A DNA stretch of 64,000 nucleotides from the NCBI RefSeq assembly GCF_024169245.1, contig NZ_JALJWP010000001.1, positions 4,031,501 to 4,095,500 on the forward strand, read 5' to 3'. Each line of letters starts with the position of its first letter. Within the stretch, counting starts at the first letter, position 1. The stretch is from Pseudomonas koreensis (GTDB lineage Bacteria; Pseudomonadota; Gammaproteobacteria; Pseudomonadales; Pseudomonadaceae). The translations under genes and the position numbers were made by a program. The notes below the pieces were generated by a model that worked only from the letters and a program-made list of their open reading frames with translations, was not told the DNA's origin and did not search any database. Positions 1 to 7,356 of this stretch are shown here, one piece after another.

Positions 1-318
1 GCGGCGAATCCGAAGTGGATCGACGGGGTCAAGCGTCACGGCTATAAAGGCGCGTTCGAACTGGCGGCGACCGTTGATAATCTGTTCGCCTTCGATGCGA
101 CGACGCAGTTGATCGATGATCATCAATACGCGTTGCTGGCGGATGCCTATTTGCTCGATCCGGCGACGCGGGATTTTGTTCGTGAGCATAATCCCCATGC
201 GCTGCGCGACATGACCGAACGCATGCTCGAGGCGCAGCAGCGCGGGATGTGGCAGGAGCCGGGGGCTTATAAAGAGGCGCTGGAGAATTTGCTGTTGGAT
301 ATCGAGGAAGATATGTAG
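1..318 (+). CDS. cobN: Cobaltochelatase subunit CobN, C-terminal end (partial)
   Basis: The reading frame is open from base 1 and stops at 316-318, so only the last 105 residues are present and the start lies outside the window. The fragment shows the usual CobN C-terminus: a KWIDGVKRHGYKGAFE stretch, an NLFAFDATTQLIDD segment, and a tail with MLEAQQRGMW and an acidic end. CobN is the large subunit of the ATP-dependent chelatase that inserts cobalt into the corrin ring in aerobic B12 synthesis, in the cytoplasm. It lies 219 bases upstream of the chelatase AAA+ gene, which fits: CobN-type large subunits need AAA+ (I/S) and VWA (D/T) partners. Confidence 0.9.
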   Translation, partial: AANPKWIDGVKRHGYKGAFELAATVDNLFAFDATTQLIDDHQYALLADAYLLDPATRDFVREHNPHALRDMTERMLEAQQRGMWQEPGAYKEALENLLLDIEEDM

Positions 319-331
319 GCGCTGAAAAGCT

Positions 332-480
332 ACCCTCACCCCAGCCCTCTCCCGGAGGGAGAGGGAGCCGATCTTTAGCGCTGTTGAAATTTGCATGGAC
401 CCGATACATCAGGTCGACAGAACTCGAGAGAACACCACGGTCGGTTCCCTCTCCCTCTGGGAGAGGGCTAGGGTGAGGGC
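332..480. repeat. Inverted pair of CCCTCACCC/CCCTCTCCC repeats (family C)
   Basis: Two copies of a roughly 40-base element face each other. The left one (332-371) reads CCCTCACCCCAGCCCTCTCCC and on; the right one (441-480) is close to its reverse complement. About 70 bases lie between. The same paired element recurs at 9253-9390, so it is a dispersed intergenic repeat and not a terminator unique to cobN. It fills most of the space between cobN and the chelatase gene; 481-537 is the short remaining leader. Confidence 0.75.
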
Positions 481-537
481 GACAATTGACACACCGCAAT
501 CTAAAAAGCACCCACGACCACGAAAGAGAAAACCCAA

Positions 538-1548
538 ATGACCGACACCCCGCATTTCCCGCTCTCCGCCGTGGTCGGCGCCGATGACCTGAAACTCGCT
601 CTGTGCCTGACCGCCATCGACCCGAAAATCGGTGGCGTGCTCATCGAAGGGCCACGCGGCATGGCCAAGTCGACACTGGCCCGGGGCGTGGCGGATCTGC
701 TCGCCAGCGGCCAATTCGTCACCTTGCCACTGGGCGCCACTGAAGAGCGGCTGGTCGGCACCCTCGACCTCGATGCCGCCCTCAGCGGCGGTCGCGCGCA
801 GTTTTCCCCCGGAGTATTGGCCAAGGCTGACGGTGGCGTGCTCTACGTCGATGAGGTCAATCTGTTGCCCGATCATTTGGTCGACCTGCTGCTCGATGTT
901 GCCGCAAGCGGCACCAATGTGATCGAGCGCGACGGCATTTCCCACCGGCACTCGGCGAAGTTCGTGCTGATCGGCACCATGAACCCGGAGGAGGGCGAGC
1001 TGCGCCCGCAACTGCTTGATCGATTCGGCTTGAATGTCGCCCTCAGCGGCCATACCGCGCCGACCGAGCGCGGGCAGATCATTCGCCGACGGCTGGATTT
1101 TGACAGCGATCCGCAGGCGTTCTGCGCGCAGTGGGAAACCGAGCAACACGCCTTGCGGTCGCGCTGTGAAACCGCCCGGAACCTGTTGGTGAAAATCCCC
1201 TTGGACGATACGGCACTGGCGCTTATTACCGAGCGTTGTTTCGCCGCTGGCGTCGATGGCTTGCGCGCCGATCTGGTGTGGTTGCGCGCGGCCCGCGCGC
1301 ATGCCGCGTGGCGTGGCGCGGATGCTATTGCCGAGCTGGACATCGATGCCGTGGCTGAATTTGCCTTGCGCCATCGCCGTCGCGAACAACCTTCGGCCAA
1401 CGCTGAGTCGCCTGCGCCACCGCCGTCAGGTGCAGAGAGCCAACCCGGGGAAGGGCAGGGCCAATGGGGCGAAATGCCGGCCACCGCGCAAGTTACCGGT
1501 GCCCGCCGCGAAGTACCAAGCTGGCCGCCACTGGCAAAAAAGCCCTAG
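538..1548 (+). CDS. chlI: Chelatase AAA+ ATPase (ChlI/BchI-like), also the N-terminal part of a frameshifted ChlD
   Basis: This 336-residue AAA+ protein has a Walker A variant GPRGMAKST near residues 39-47, a Walker B VLYVDEVNLL near 101-110, an LIGTMNPEEGELRPQLLDRF sensor/arginine-finger region near 142-161, and a Pro/Ser-rich linker from about 285. It matches the Mg/Co-chelatase I-subunit family, whose ATP hydrolysis drives metal insertion by the CobN/ChlH-type subunit. The zero frame ends at TAG 1546-1548. Four codons earlier, 1536-1542 is A AAA AAG in the phase needed for -1 slippage. About 335 codons of this frame would therefore also form the N-terminal half of the longer VWA protein. 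The start at 538 follows an AGAGAAAA stretch with no better ATG nearby. Confidence 0.85.
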   Translation: MTDTPHFPLSAVVGADDLKLALCLTAIDPKIGGVLIEGPRGMAKSTLARGVADLLASGQFVTLPLGATEERLVGTLDLDAALSGGRAQFSPGVLAKADGGVLYVDEVNLLPDHLVDLLLDVAASGTNVIERDGISHRHSAKFVLIGTMNPEEGELRPQLLDRFGLNVALSGHTAPTERGQIIRRRLDFDSDPQAFCAQWETEQHALRSRCETARNLLVKIPLDDTALALITERCFAAGVDGLRADLVWLRAARAHAAWRGADAIAELDIDAVAEFALRHRRREQPSANAESPAPPPSGAESQPGEGQGQWGEMPATAQVTGARREVPSWPPLAKKP

Positions 1549-1583
1549 GCATTCGCCCCCGATCCGATGCGGGGGCGAATGCC
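1536..1583 (+). promoter_or_regulatory. Probable programmed -1 ribosomal frameshift signal (slippery heptamer plus hairpin)
   Basis: The heptamer A AAA AAG at 1536-1542 is in zero-frame phase gcA AAA AAG, the arrangement used by E. coli dnaX. After a 5-base spacer a perfect 13-bp stem follows: GGCATTCGCCCCC at 1548-1560 pairs with GGGGGCGAATGCC at 1571-1583 around a 10-base loop. The zero-frame stop TAG (1546-1548) lies between heptamer and stem. A -1 slip continues at GCC 1542-1544 into the open VWA frame. I see no strong Shine-Dalgarno-like stimulator upstream of the heptamer. Programmed frameshifting in cobalt-chelatase chlD genes has, to my knowledge, been reported; the case here rests on the sequence. 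Confidence 0.8.
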
Positions 1584-2213
1584 AGACCCCGCGCCGGACA
1601 GCTCGATGATGGCCGTCAAGGGCAACGGCAGGCGGCGAGCGGCGGTGCGGTGAACTGGCCCGGCACGTTGCTCAACGGTCGTCCGCAACGTCGCGCTGAT
1701 CTGCTGTTTCAGCAGCGCACCCGCTCACCACATGAGGTCTGGTTGGTGATCGTCGATGCGTCGGCCTCGACCCGGCGCCATCAGGCCTTGAGCGATGCCA
1801 AGGGCTTGCTCGCGCAGATGTTCGACGACGCCTATCGCCAGCGCGCGCGGCTAGCCTTGCTGACAGCCAGTGGCATCGCGCCGGAGTGGCAGGTGCAAGG
1901 CTTGAAGGCCTCAACCGGCCTGCGCGTCTGGCTCGACGGCCTGGGCGCCGGTGGCGGCACGCCGTTGCTCGCTGCGTTGGAGCAGGCGCAACAATGGCTG
2001 ACGATGCGGCGCAAGCGCTTTCCGGCTGAGTTGCAGCGCTGCCTGGTCGTGACCGACGGTCGCTTGAAAGAACTGTCGGGATTGCCGGTGCTCGCGTGTC
2101 CTGGATTGCTCATCGACATCGAGCGCGGGCCGATTCGACTGGGCCGGGCGATGGAACTGGCGAGCGCGCTGCAAGCGCAATATCGGCATATCGATGAGTT
2201 GATTTCCCTCTGA
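1542..2213 (+). CDS. chlD: VWA-domain half of ChlD-like chelatase subunit, read by -1 frameshift
   Basis: The frame contains a complete VWA domain with MIDAS residues: DASAS (DxSxS), GGGTP and VTDGR in the right order. It is the signature of the D/CobT-type chelatase subunit. The only ATG in the frame is at 1464, and the codons 1464-1541 read as an Arg-rich shadow of the AAA+ gene. The start given here is therefore the point where a -1 slip at 1536-1542 would enter. The fused product would have about 558 residues (335 from the AAA+ frame and 223 from this one), giving AAA+, linker and VWA, which is the usual ChlD layout. If no frameshifting occurs, the fallback is a 249-residue protein from 1464. 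Confidence 0.8.
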   Translation, partial: ALGIRPRSDAGANARPRAGQLDDGRQGQRQAASGGAVNWPGTLLNGRPQRRADLLFQQRTRSPHEVWLVIVDASASTRRHQALSDAKGLLAQMFDDAYRQRARLALLTASGIAPEWQVQGLKASTGLRVWLDGLGAGGGTPLLAALEQAQQWLTMRRKRFPAELQRCLVVTDGRLKELSGLPVLACPGLLIDIERGPIRLGRAMELASALQAQYRHIDELISL

Positions 2214-2231
2214 TATTTTCTGTGTTTGGTC

Positions 2232-2315
2232 GGGCTTCATCGCGAGCAGGCTCACTCCTACATTTGGAATGCGTTCCCCTGTAGGAGGAGTGAGCCTGCT
2301 CGCGATGAGGCCCGC
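2232..2315. repeat. REPIN-type inverted pair (family A)
   Basis: An ATCGCGAGCAGGCTCACTCC copy and its inverted copy are separated by about 20 bases. This is the typical P. fluorescens REP core (GCGAGCAGGCTC). It lies just after the VWA stop codon and can fold into a long hairpin. Related pairs are at 4200, 11499, 22595 and 26601. Confidence 0.85.
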
Positions 2316-2423
2316 ACAATCAACACATCTGTCCAGACTGTACAGATTTTGAAATGATTTGCCTCTGTAGGAAATGTTCCCGAAGCCTGTACGCTCCAGG
2401 GCCATTTTCAATTCAGGATTTAC

Positions 2424-2579
2424 ATGAACACCCTCTCGGAGCCTCCCAGTCAGCATTCTCCAGCGCGCCTTCGTGCGGTCTTGATCCATTCGCAGCATCC
2501 CGTCTTCCGACTCCCGACCATGGTTGATAACGCAGCTCTCGAGCTTGCGCGTTGCACTTTGCCGTGTCCGGCAGCCTGA
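2424..2579 (+). CDS. Possible 51-residue leader ORF upstream of the terC-like gene
   Basis: An ATG at 2424 opens 51 codons (MNTLSEPPSQ... ending CTLPCPAA) and stops at 2577-2579, 28 bases before the TerC start. It is not recognised as any family and has no strong Shine-Dalgarno sequence. It could be a small protein, a regulatory leader peptide or chance. The 2316-2607 stretch contains nothing else I can name. TerC relatives in other bacteria often sit behind an Mn riboswitch (yybP-ykoY), but I could not identify its conserved core here. Confidence 0.25.
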   Translation: MNTLSEPPSQHSPARLRAVLIHSQHPVFRLPTMVDNAALELARCTLPCPAA

Positions 2580-2607
2580 ATTCACCGAATAGAGATCGAG
2601 ACGTTTT

Positions 2608-4167
2608 ATGGAATGGTTAGCGGATCCCACGGCCTGGTTAGGCCTGTTGACTCTGATCGTGCTGGAACTGGTGCTGGGTATCGACAACCTGGTGTTCATC
2701 GCAATCCTGGCCGACAAACTGCCGCCGCATCAGCGTGATCGCGCGCGCATCATCGGTCTGTCGCTGGCGCTGATCATGCGTCTGGGCCTGTTGGCGAGTA
2801 TTTCCTGGCTGGTCACGCTGACGCAGCCGTTGTTCGAGGTGTTCGACAAGAGCTTCTCCGGGCGTGACCTGATCATGCTGTTCGGTGGTGTGTTCCTGCT
2901 GTTCAAGGCCACCATGGAGTTGCATGAACGCCTCGAAGGCCACGTCGGCGAGCGTTCGACCAACAACGCCTATGCGCTGTTCTGGCCAATCGTGGCGCAG
3001 ATCGTGGTGCTCGACGCGGTGTTCTCGCTCGATGCGGTGATTACCGCCGTGGGCATGGTCGATGAACTGGCGGTGATGATGATCGCCGTGATCATTTCCA
3101 TCGGCCTGATGATCGTCGCCAGCAAGCCGTTGACCCGTTTCGTCAACGCGCACCCGACCGTGATCATGCTGTGTCTGGGCTTCCTGATGATGATCGGTTT
3201 TGCCCTGACTGCAGAAGGTCTGGGTTTCCACATCCCGAAAGGTTATCTGTACGCCGCGATCGGGTTCTCGATCCTCATCGAAGTGTTCAACCAGATCGCC
3301 CGGGCACGCCGCAAACGCTCGATGCAGGGCTTGCGTCCGCTGCGTGAGCGCACCGCCCATGCGGTAATGCGCTTGCTCGGCGGGCGCAAACTCGCAGTGG
3401 AGGAGGTCGGTGAGGAGATTTCCGATTTGCTCGACAACGGTGAAGCGCCGATCGCCGAACTGTTCGACCGCCGTGAGCGGGTGATGATCAGCGGCGTGCT
3501 GCAACTGGCCGAGCGGCCGATTCGCCACCTCATGACGGTGCGCGCCGATGTCGATCTGATCGACCTGGCCGATGATGCCGAAACCATTCGCACGAAGTTG
3601 ATGCATTCGTCCTACTCGCGCTTGCCGTTGATTCGTGATGGCGCAGTGGACGAGCCGCTGGGCTTTGTACACAAGAAGGAATTGCTCAAGGGGTATCTGG
3701 CCGGCAACGAGCCGAACCTTGAGCATCTGGTCCGCAAGACCCTCAATCTGCTCGACAGTTATTCGATCCTCAATGCGCTGGAGCAAATGCGCGCGGCCTC
3801 GACGCACATTGCTTTCGTGGTCAACGAGTTTGGTGACTTCGTTGGTGTGCTGACCATGACCGACATCCTCGAGTCGATCGCCGGCGAGTTACCCGATGCC
3901 AGCGAAATCGAAGGCCCGGACGTGATCGAAGAGCGTGGTGGGTTTCTGGTCAGCGGCGCGTTGCCCTTGGCACGAGTGCGCCAGCGCACCGGCTTCGGCG
4001 CTGAGCCCACCGAGGACTATCAGACCATGGCGGGGTTGGTCATGAGTCTTCTGGATCGCTTGCCGATGACCGGCGATCAACTGGAATACGAAGGCTGGCA
4101 ACTGACCGTCAAAGCGGTTGAAGAGCGGCGGGTGACGCGGGTGCTGCTGGAGCGTGCTGCCGCGTAA
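2608..4167 (+). CDS. TerC-family integral membrane protein with CBS pair and CorC/HlyC domain
   Basis: This 519-residue protein carries an N-terminal TerC domain (about 1-230, seven or so hydrophobic helices). The acidic membrane motifs [11 protein letters not shown] near 23-33 and [12 protein letters not shown] near 138-150 are typical of TerC. A cytoplasmic part follows with two CBS modules (about 300-430) and a CorC/HlyC transporter-associated domain (about 435-515). The architecture is that of YoaE/YegH-type inner-membrane proteins. TerC proteins are linked to Mn export and metal loading of exported enzymes; the substrate here is not shown by the sequence. It is a single gene flanked by REP pairs. 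Confidence 0.85.
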   Translation: MEWLADPTAWLGLLTLIVLELVLGIDNLVFIAILADKLPPHQRDRARIIGLSLALIMRLGLLASISWLVTLTQPLFEVFDKSFSGRDLIMLFGGVFLLFKATMELHERLEGHVGERSTNNAYALFWPIVAQIVVLDAVFSLDAVITAVGMVDELAVMMIAVIISIGLMIVASKPLTRFVNAHPTVIMLCLGFLMMIGFALTAEGLGFHIPKGYLYAAIGFSILIEVFNQIARARRKRSMQGLRPLRERTAHAVMRLLGGRKLAVEEVGEEISDLLDNGEAPIAELFDRRERVMISGVLQLAERPIRHLMTVRADVDLIDLADDAETIRTKLMHSSYSRLPLIRDGAVDEPLGFVHKKELLKGYLAGNEPNLEHLVRKTLNLLDSYSILNALEQMRAASTHIAFVVNEFGDFVGVLTMTDILESIAGELPDASEIEGPDVIEERGGFLVSGALPLARVRQRTGFGAEPTEDYQTMAGLVMSLLDRLPMTGDQLEYEGWQLTVKAVEERRVTRVLLERAAA

Positions 4168-4199
4168 TACTTGAGCTCTCTACAGGCGGTGCCGGCCTC

Positions 4200-4264
4200 T
4201 TCGCGAGCAAGCTCGCTCCCACATTGGAACGCGTTTCAAATGTGGGAGCGAGCTTGCTCGCGAA
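4200..4264. repeat. REPIN-type inverted pair (family A)
   Basis: TTCGCGAGCAAGCTCGCTCC and its inverted copy flank an 18-base centre. It lies between the convergent TerC and thioredoxin-like genes and could also form a hairpin in their transcripts. Confidence 0.85.
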
Positions 4265-4304
4265 TGCGATCTGGCAGGCACTTCACATCCCTGGTGAAGC
4301 TCGT

Positions 4305-4736
4305 TCAGAACATCCTCCCTGGGCGTGCACGTGGGACGGTGCGCAAAGTACGGAGCGTCTGACGCAACCAAGCCAGATCATGCGTTCGTTTGCGCGCGGC
4401 AACGGGCGCCTTGGTCTTGCCGATATGCGCGGCGAAATCCCGTGCCAGAGTTTCTTCAGTCCCAATACCTTTGAGTTTTTTTATCAGCCTGCCGCCCTTG
4501 TAGAAGAGCACCGTCGGCGTGGCGGTCACGTTTGGGTGTCTGGGCGACTGGCTGGTGTCGAGCACGTAGATGTTGGCACGCAATCTATATGGCTCGGCAA
4601 TCCGCCGAAAAATCGGCCCCGCCCATTCGCACGCGGGGCAGTGATCATTTGCGAAATACAGGATGACCGGGCGCCAGGTTTTCAGGGCCTTGCGGTAAAC
4701 CGGTGCCAGCGAAAAAGTTGTGTTTGATGCGTTCAT
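4305..4736 (-). CDS. Thioredoxin-like protein with CPAC active site
   Basis: This 143-residue protein has a thioredoxin fold: a VILYFANDHCPACEWAGPIF active-site region (CPAC, near residues 32-35) and a TPTVLFYKGG strand carrying the cis-Pro. The basic C-terminal tail (about 105-143) goes beyond the fold. There is no signal peptide, so it is probably cytoplasmic. The CPAC dipeptide differs from CGPC of TrxA, so its redox potential and partners are uncertain. The start at 4736 is preferred because an AAGGA motif precedes it; an in-frame ATG six codons upstream is possible. Confidence 0.7.
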   Translation of the reverse strand: MNASNTTFSLAPVYRKALKTWRPVILYFANDHCPACEWAGPIFRRIAEPYRLRANIYVLDTSQSPRHPNVTATPTVLFYKGGRLIKKLKGIGTEETLARDFAAHIGKTKAPVAARKRTHDLAWLRQTLRTLRTVPRARPGRMF

Positions 4737-4939
4737 CGAATGGTCCTTTTTCAACGAGCGGAAGGTTTGCTGACGTTAAAGGAGCATGCGGGTCGGGGTC
4801 TACTGTCAGAAATTACAGGTGAGCTGCTTAACCACGGGATTAATCCCACAAAAACGCCAGAGAGCGCCGACAACCAATACAGGAACCTCACAAGAAAGCG
4901 CGTGATAGCCTCCATACATCAAGCCGAGCGTCACTTGGA

Positions 4940-4955
4940 GTGCTATTTTGAGCAC
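4940..4955 (+). promoter_or_regulatory. Inverted repeat GTGCT-N6-AGCAC, possible toxin-antitoxin operator
   Basis: GTGCT at 4940-4944 and AGCAC at 4951-4955 form a dyad 30 bases upstream of the antitoxin ATG. Further AGCAC copies lie between it and the AAGGAG ribosome site at 4971-4976. Type II antitoxins usually repress their own promoter at such dyads; this is an inference from position. Confidence 0.35.
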
Positions 4956-4984
4956 CAACCAGAGCACTTCAAGGAGCACAGTTC

Positions 4985-5233
4985 ATGACGCACATCGTTC
5001 TTTCTCATGTCGTAGCGAGTATTTCCGAATTGAAAAAAAATCCTATGGGTACCGTGGCTGCTGGTGGAGGCCGGTCAGTGGCGATCCTTAATCGAAACGA
5101 ACCGGCTTTTTATTGCGTGCCCGCCAAAGAATACGAGGCAATGATGGAGCGCCTTGAGGATCTGGAGCTGATCGCCCTCTGTAAGGAGCGAGAAAACGAT
5201 CCGACCATCAAGGTATCCATTGATGACCTATGA
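4985..5233 (+). CDS. Type II antitoxin, Phd/YefM-RelB family
   Basis: This 82-residue protein has the Phd/YefM N-terminal pattern: VVASISELKKNP, then a GGGRSVAILNRNEPAFYCVPAKEYEAMMERLEDLEL core and an acidic C-terminal tail (ENDPTIKVSIDDL) that would wrap the toxin. It neutralises the RelE-type toxin encoded next and probably autorepresses the operon. Its last codons overlap the toxin start at 5223, which is typical of coupled pairs. A good ribosome site (AAGGAG) lies 8 bases upstream of the ATG. Confidence 0.85.
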   Translation: MTHIVLSHVVASISELKKNPMGTVAAGGGRSVAILNRNEPAFYCVPAKEYEAMMERLEDLELIALCKERENDPTIKVSIDDL

Positions 5234-5504
5234 GCTGGAGTTTTCTGTTAAGGCCTGGAGAGAGTGGGGGAAACTCGGGTCGGACCTCAGGGAGCAGTTC
5301 AAAAACAAACTTTTGGAGAGGCTGGCAAATCCGCATGTTCCAGCGGCTCGCCTGAAAGGGTTGAGTAACGCCTATAAAATCAAGCTTCGAAGCGCTGGAT
5401 ATCGGTTGGTCTATCGGGTAAGGGATGAGGTGCTGATCGTTACGGTGATAGCGGTCGGGAAACGGCAGGGTGGTGATGTTTACAGGCAGGCTCTGAAACG
5501 CTGA
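5223..5504 (+). CDS. RelE/ParE-superfamily toxin
   Basis: This 93-residue protein has the RelE pattern: YELEFSVKAWREWGKLG, a KLLERLANPHVPAARLKGL helix region, then YKIKLRSAGYRLVYRVRDEVLIVTVIAVGKR. These match the strands and basic residues of the mRNA-cleaving RelE family. The ATG at 5223 is chosen over a TTG at 5220; it overlaps the antitoxin gene by 11 bases. The conserved Arg/Lys of the YRLVYRV and VGKR segments are present, so the toxin looks intact. Confidence 0.85.
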   Translation: MTYELEFSVKAWREWGKLGSDLREQFKNKLLERLANPHVPAARLKGLSNAYKIKLRSAGYRLVYRVRDEVLIVTVIAVGKRQGGDVYRQALKR

Positions 5505-5702
5505 CACCGGTCTTGCTCAACTGTAACCCTGATTCGCACCATGACGACGCCATCTGACCCAATTTGGGAACGGTTTACCCCTTCTTCAACGATCGCCAGA
5601 AACCTCCTGAGTGCTGGATCGGACCAAGCAATTGCTCTGCAAGTCCATATCTGCTTGATAACCAAAGCATTCTACGCAACTACAGATTTCTCCTGATTCC
5701 TG

Positions 5703-5717
5703 TGGCACACTTTCTGC
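5703..5717 (+). promoter_or_regulatory. Possible sigma-54 (-24/-12) promoter for the amino-acid ABC operon
   Basis: TGGCAC-N5-CTGC at 5703-5717 matches the TGGCAC-N5-TTGC consensus at all but one position, with GG and GC correctly spaced. It lies 67 bases before the binding-protein ATG. No adjacent sigma-54 activator gene is present (the local regulator is IclR-type), so this needs testing. The rest of 5505-5784 holds no gene I can support. Confidence 0.35.
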
Positions 5718-5743
5718 TGTCTATTCCGTAGTAACAAACCGTG

Positions 5744-5759
5744 TTCCGGTATAGCGGAA
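5744..5759 (+). promoter_or_regulatory. Palindrome TTCCG-N6-CGGAA, possible IclR-family operator
   Basis: TTCCG (5744-5748) and CGGAA (5755-5759) form a perfect dyad, embedded in GTGTT...AACAC, 25 bases upstream of the ATG of the binding-protein gene. IclR-family regulators often bind short dyads of this kind, and an IclR gene lies in the same cluster at 9439. The assignment is positional inference. Confidence 0.35.
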
Positions 5760-5784
5760 TAAACACAATTCTGGAGTGCTTGCC

Positions 5785-6633
5785 ATGCATCGCCGTCCTT
5801 CGTTATTCAAAGCGTGTGTTTTTGTTCTTGCAGCTTCTTCTTCGCTCGTCGGCCTGGCCCAGGCTGCCGACAGCAAGCTCGACAGTGTTCTGGCCCGTGG
5901 CAAGTTGATCGTGGGTACCGGCAGCACCAACGCGCCGTGGCACTTTCAGGGTGCGGACGGCAAGTTGCAGGGGTTTGATATCGACATTGCCAGGATGGTG
6001 GCCAAGGGCTTGTTCAACGACCCGAACAAAGTTGAGTTCGTGGTGCAGTCGTCCGATGCGCGGATCCCCAACCTGCTGACCGACAAGGTCGACATGAGCT
6101 GCCAGTTCATCACCGTCACCGCCAGCCGAGCCCAGCAAGTGGCATTCACTCTGCCGTACTACCGCGAAGGCGTCGGCCTGCTGTTGCCGAACAACAGCAA
6201 GTACAAGGAAATCGAAGACCTGCAGGCGGCGGGCGATGACGTCACCGTGGCGGTGCTGCAGAACGTGTACGCCGAAGAATTGGTGCATCAGGCATTGCCC
6301 AAGGCCAAGGTCGATCAGTACGACAGTGTTGACCTGATGTATCAGGCGGTGAATTCCGGCCGCGCCGATGCCGCCGCCACCGATCAGTCGTCGGTCAAAT
6401 ACCTGATGGTGCAGAACCCCGGCCGCTACCGCAGCCCGAGCTATGCCTGGAGTCCGCAGACTTACGCCTGCGCAGTCAAACGTGGCGATCAGGACTGGCT
6501 GAACTTCGTCAACACCGCGCTGCATGAAGCCATGACCGGTGTTGAATTCCCGACCTACGCCGCTTCCTTCAAGCAATGGTTCGGCGTGGATCTGCCATCT
6601 CCAGCCATCGGTTTCCCAGTCGAATTCAAATGA
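5785..6633 (+). CDS. Polar amino-acid ABC transporter, periplasmic binding protein
   Basis: This 282-residue protein starts with a signal peptide (basic MHRRPSLFKA, a hydrophobic stretch, cleavage after AQA near residue 28). A family-3 solute-binding domain follows: LIVGTGSTNAPWHFQ, QGFDIDIARMVAKGLF, DMSCQFITVTASRAQQVAFTLPYYREG. It should bind an amino acid or similar amine in the periplasm and hand it to the two permeases encoded next. The ATG at 5785 follows a GGAG site; a TTG three codons earlier is less likely. Confidence 0.85.
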   Translation: MHRRPSLFKACVFVLAASSSLVGLAQAADSKLDSVLARGKLIVGTGSTNAPWHFQGADGKLQGFDIDIARMVAKGLFNDPNKVEFVVQSSDARIPNLLTDKVDMSCQFITVTASRAQQVAFTLPYYREGVGLLLPNNSKYKEIEDLQAAGDDVTVAVLQNVYAEELVHQALPKAKVDQYDSVDLMYQAVNSGRADAAATDQSSVKYLMVQNPGRYRSPSYAWSPQTYACAVKRGDQDWLNFVNTALHEAMTGVEFPTYAASFKQWFGVDLPSPAIGFPVEFK

Positions 6634-6684
6634 TCCCGTGAGAGTGGGGCGACTCACATCGCCCCGCTCAAGGTACTGCTGACC

Positions 6685-7347
6685 ATGAATTATCAGTTGA
6701 ACTTTGCCGCCGTGTGGCGCGATTTCGACACCTTGCTGGCGGGGCTCGGGCTGGGCTTGCAGTTGGCGCTGTTGTCGATCGCCATCGGCTGCGTGATCGG
6801 CCTGCTGATGGCGTTTGCCTTGCTGTCGAAGCATCGCGCCTTGCGGGTGCTGGCCTCGGTGTACGTTACGGTAGTGCGTAACACGCCGATCCTGGTGTTG
6901 ATTCTGTTGATCTACTTTGCACTGCCAAGCCTGGGGATTCGTCTGGACAAGATCCCCTCGTTCATCATCACGCTCTCGTTGTATGCCGGTGCGTACCTGA
7001 CCGAAGTGTTCCGTGGCGGCTTGCTGAGCATCCCCAAAGGGCAGCGCGAAGCCGGGCTGGCGATCGGTCTTGGCGAGTGGCAGGTCAAGGCCTACGTCAC
7101 CGTGCCCGTGATGCTGCGCAACGTCTTGCCAGCCTTGTCGAACAACTTCATTTCGCTGTTCAAGGACACTTCGCTGGCCGCTGCGATTGCAGTGCCGGAG
7201 CTGACTTATTACGCGCGCAAGATCAACGTCGAAAGCTACCGGGTGATCGAAACCTGGCTGGTGACCACGGCGTTGTATGTCGCGGCCTGTTACCTCATTG
7301 CCATGTTGCTGCGTTATCTCGAGCAGCGTCTGGCGATCCGCCGATAG
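6685..7347 (+). CDS. Amino-acid ABC transporter permease (HisM/GlnP type) 1
   Basis: This 220-residue inner-membrane protein has about five hydrophobic helices. It has the family signature PILVLILLIYFALPSLG early on and the EAA loop REAGLAIGLGEWQVKAYVTVPVMLRNVLPALSNNF near 115-150, which docks on the ATPase. It pairs with the following permease to form the channel. It is second in the operon. Confidence 0.85.
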   Translation: MNYQLNFAAVWRDFDTLLAGLGLGLQLALLSIAIGCVIGLLMAFALLSKHRALRVLASVYVTVVRNTPILVLILLIYFALPSLGIRLDKIPSFIITLSLYAGAYLTEVFRGGLLSIPKGQREAGLAIGLGEWQVKAYVTVPVMLRNVLPALSNNFISLFKDTSLAAAIAVPELTYYARKINVESYRVIETWLVTTALYVAACYLIAMLLRYLEQRLAIRR

Positions 7348-7356
7348 GAGGCTGCG

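Noticed and set aside
332..480. Rho-independent terminator for cobN
   Set aside because: The inverted CCCTCACCC element recurs at 9253-9390 and lacks a T-run, so it is better called a dispersed repeat.
1464..1541. Independent ATG start for the VWA protein
   Set aside because: The first 26 codons are an Arg-rich shadow of the chelatase ATPase frame without a ribosome site; the slippery heptamer and hairpin give a better explanation.
4740..4988. 82-codon plus-strand ORF before the antitoxin gene
   Set aside because: No ribosome site or family; it spans the probable toxin-antitoxin promoter and operator.
5480..5665. 61-codon minus-strand ORF after relE
   Set aside because: Overlaps the toxin 3' end, has no ribosome site and no recognisable domain.
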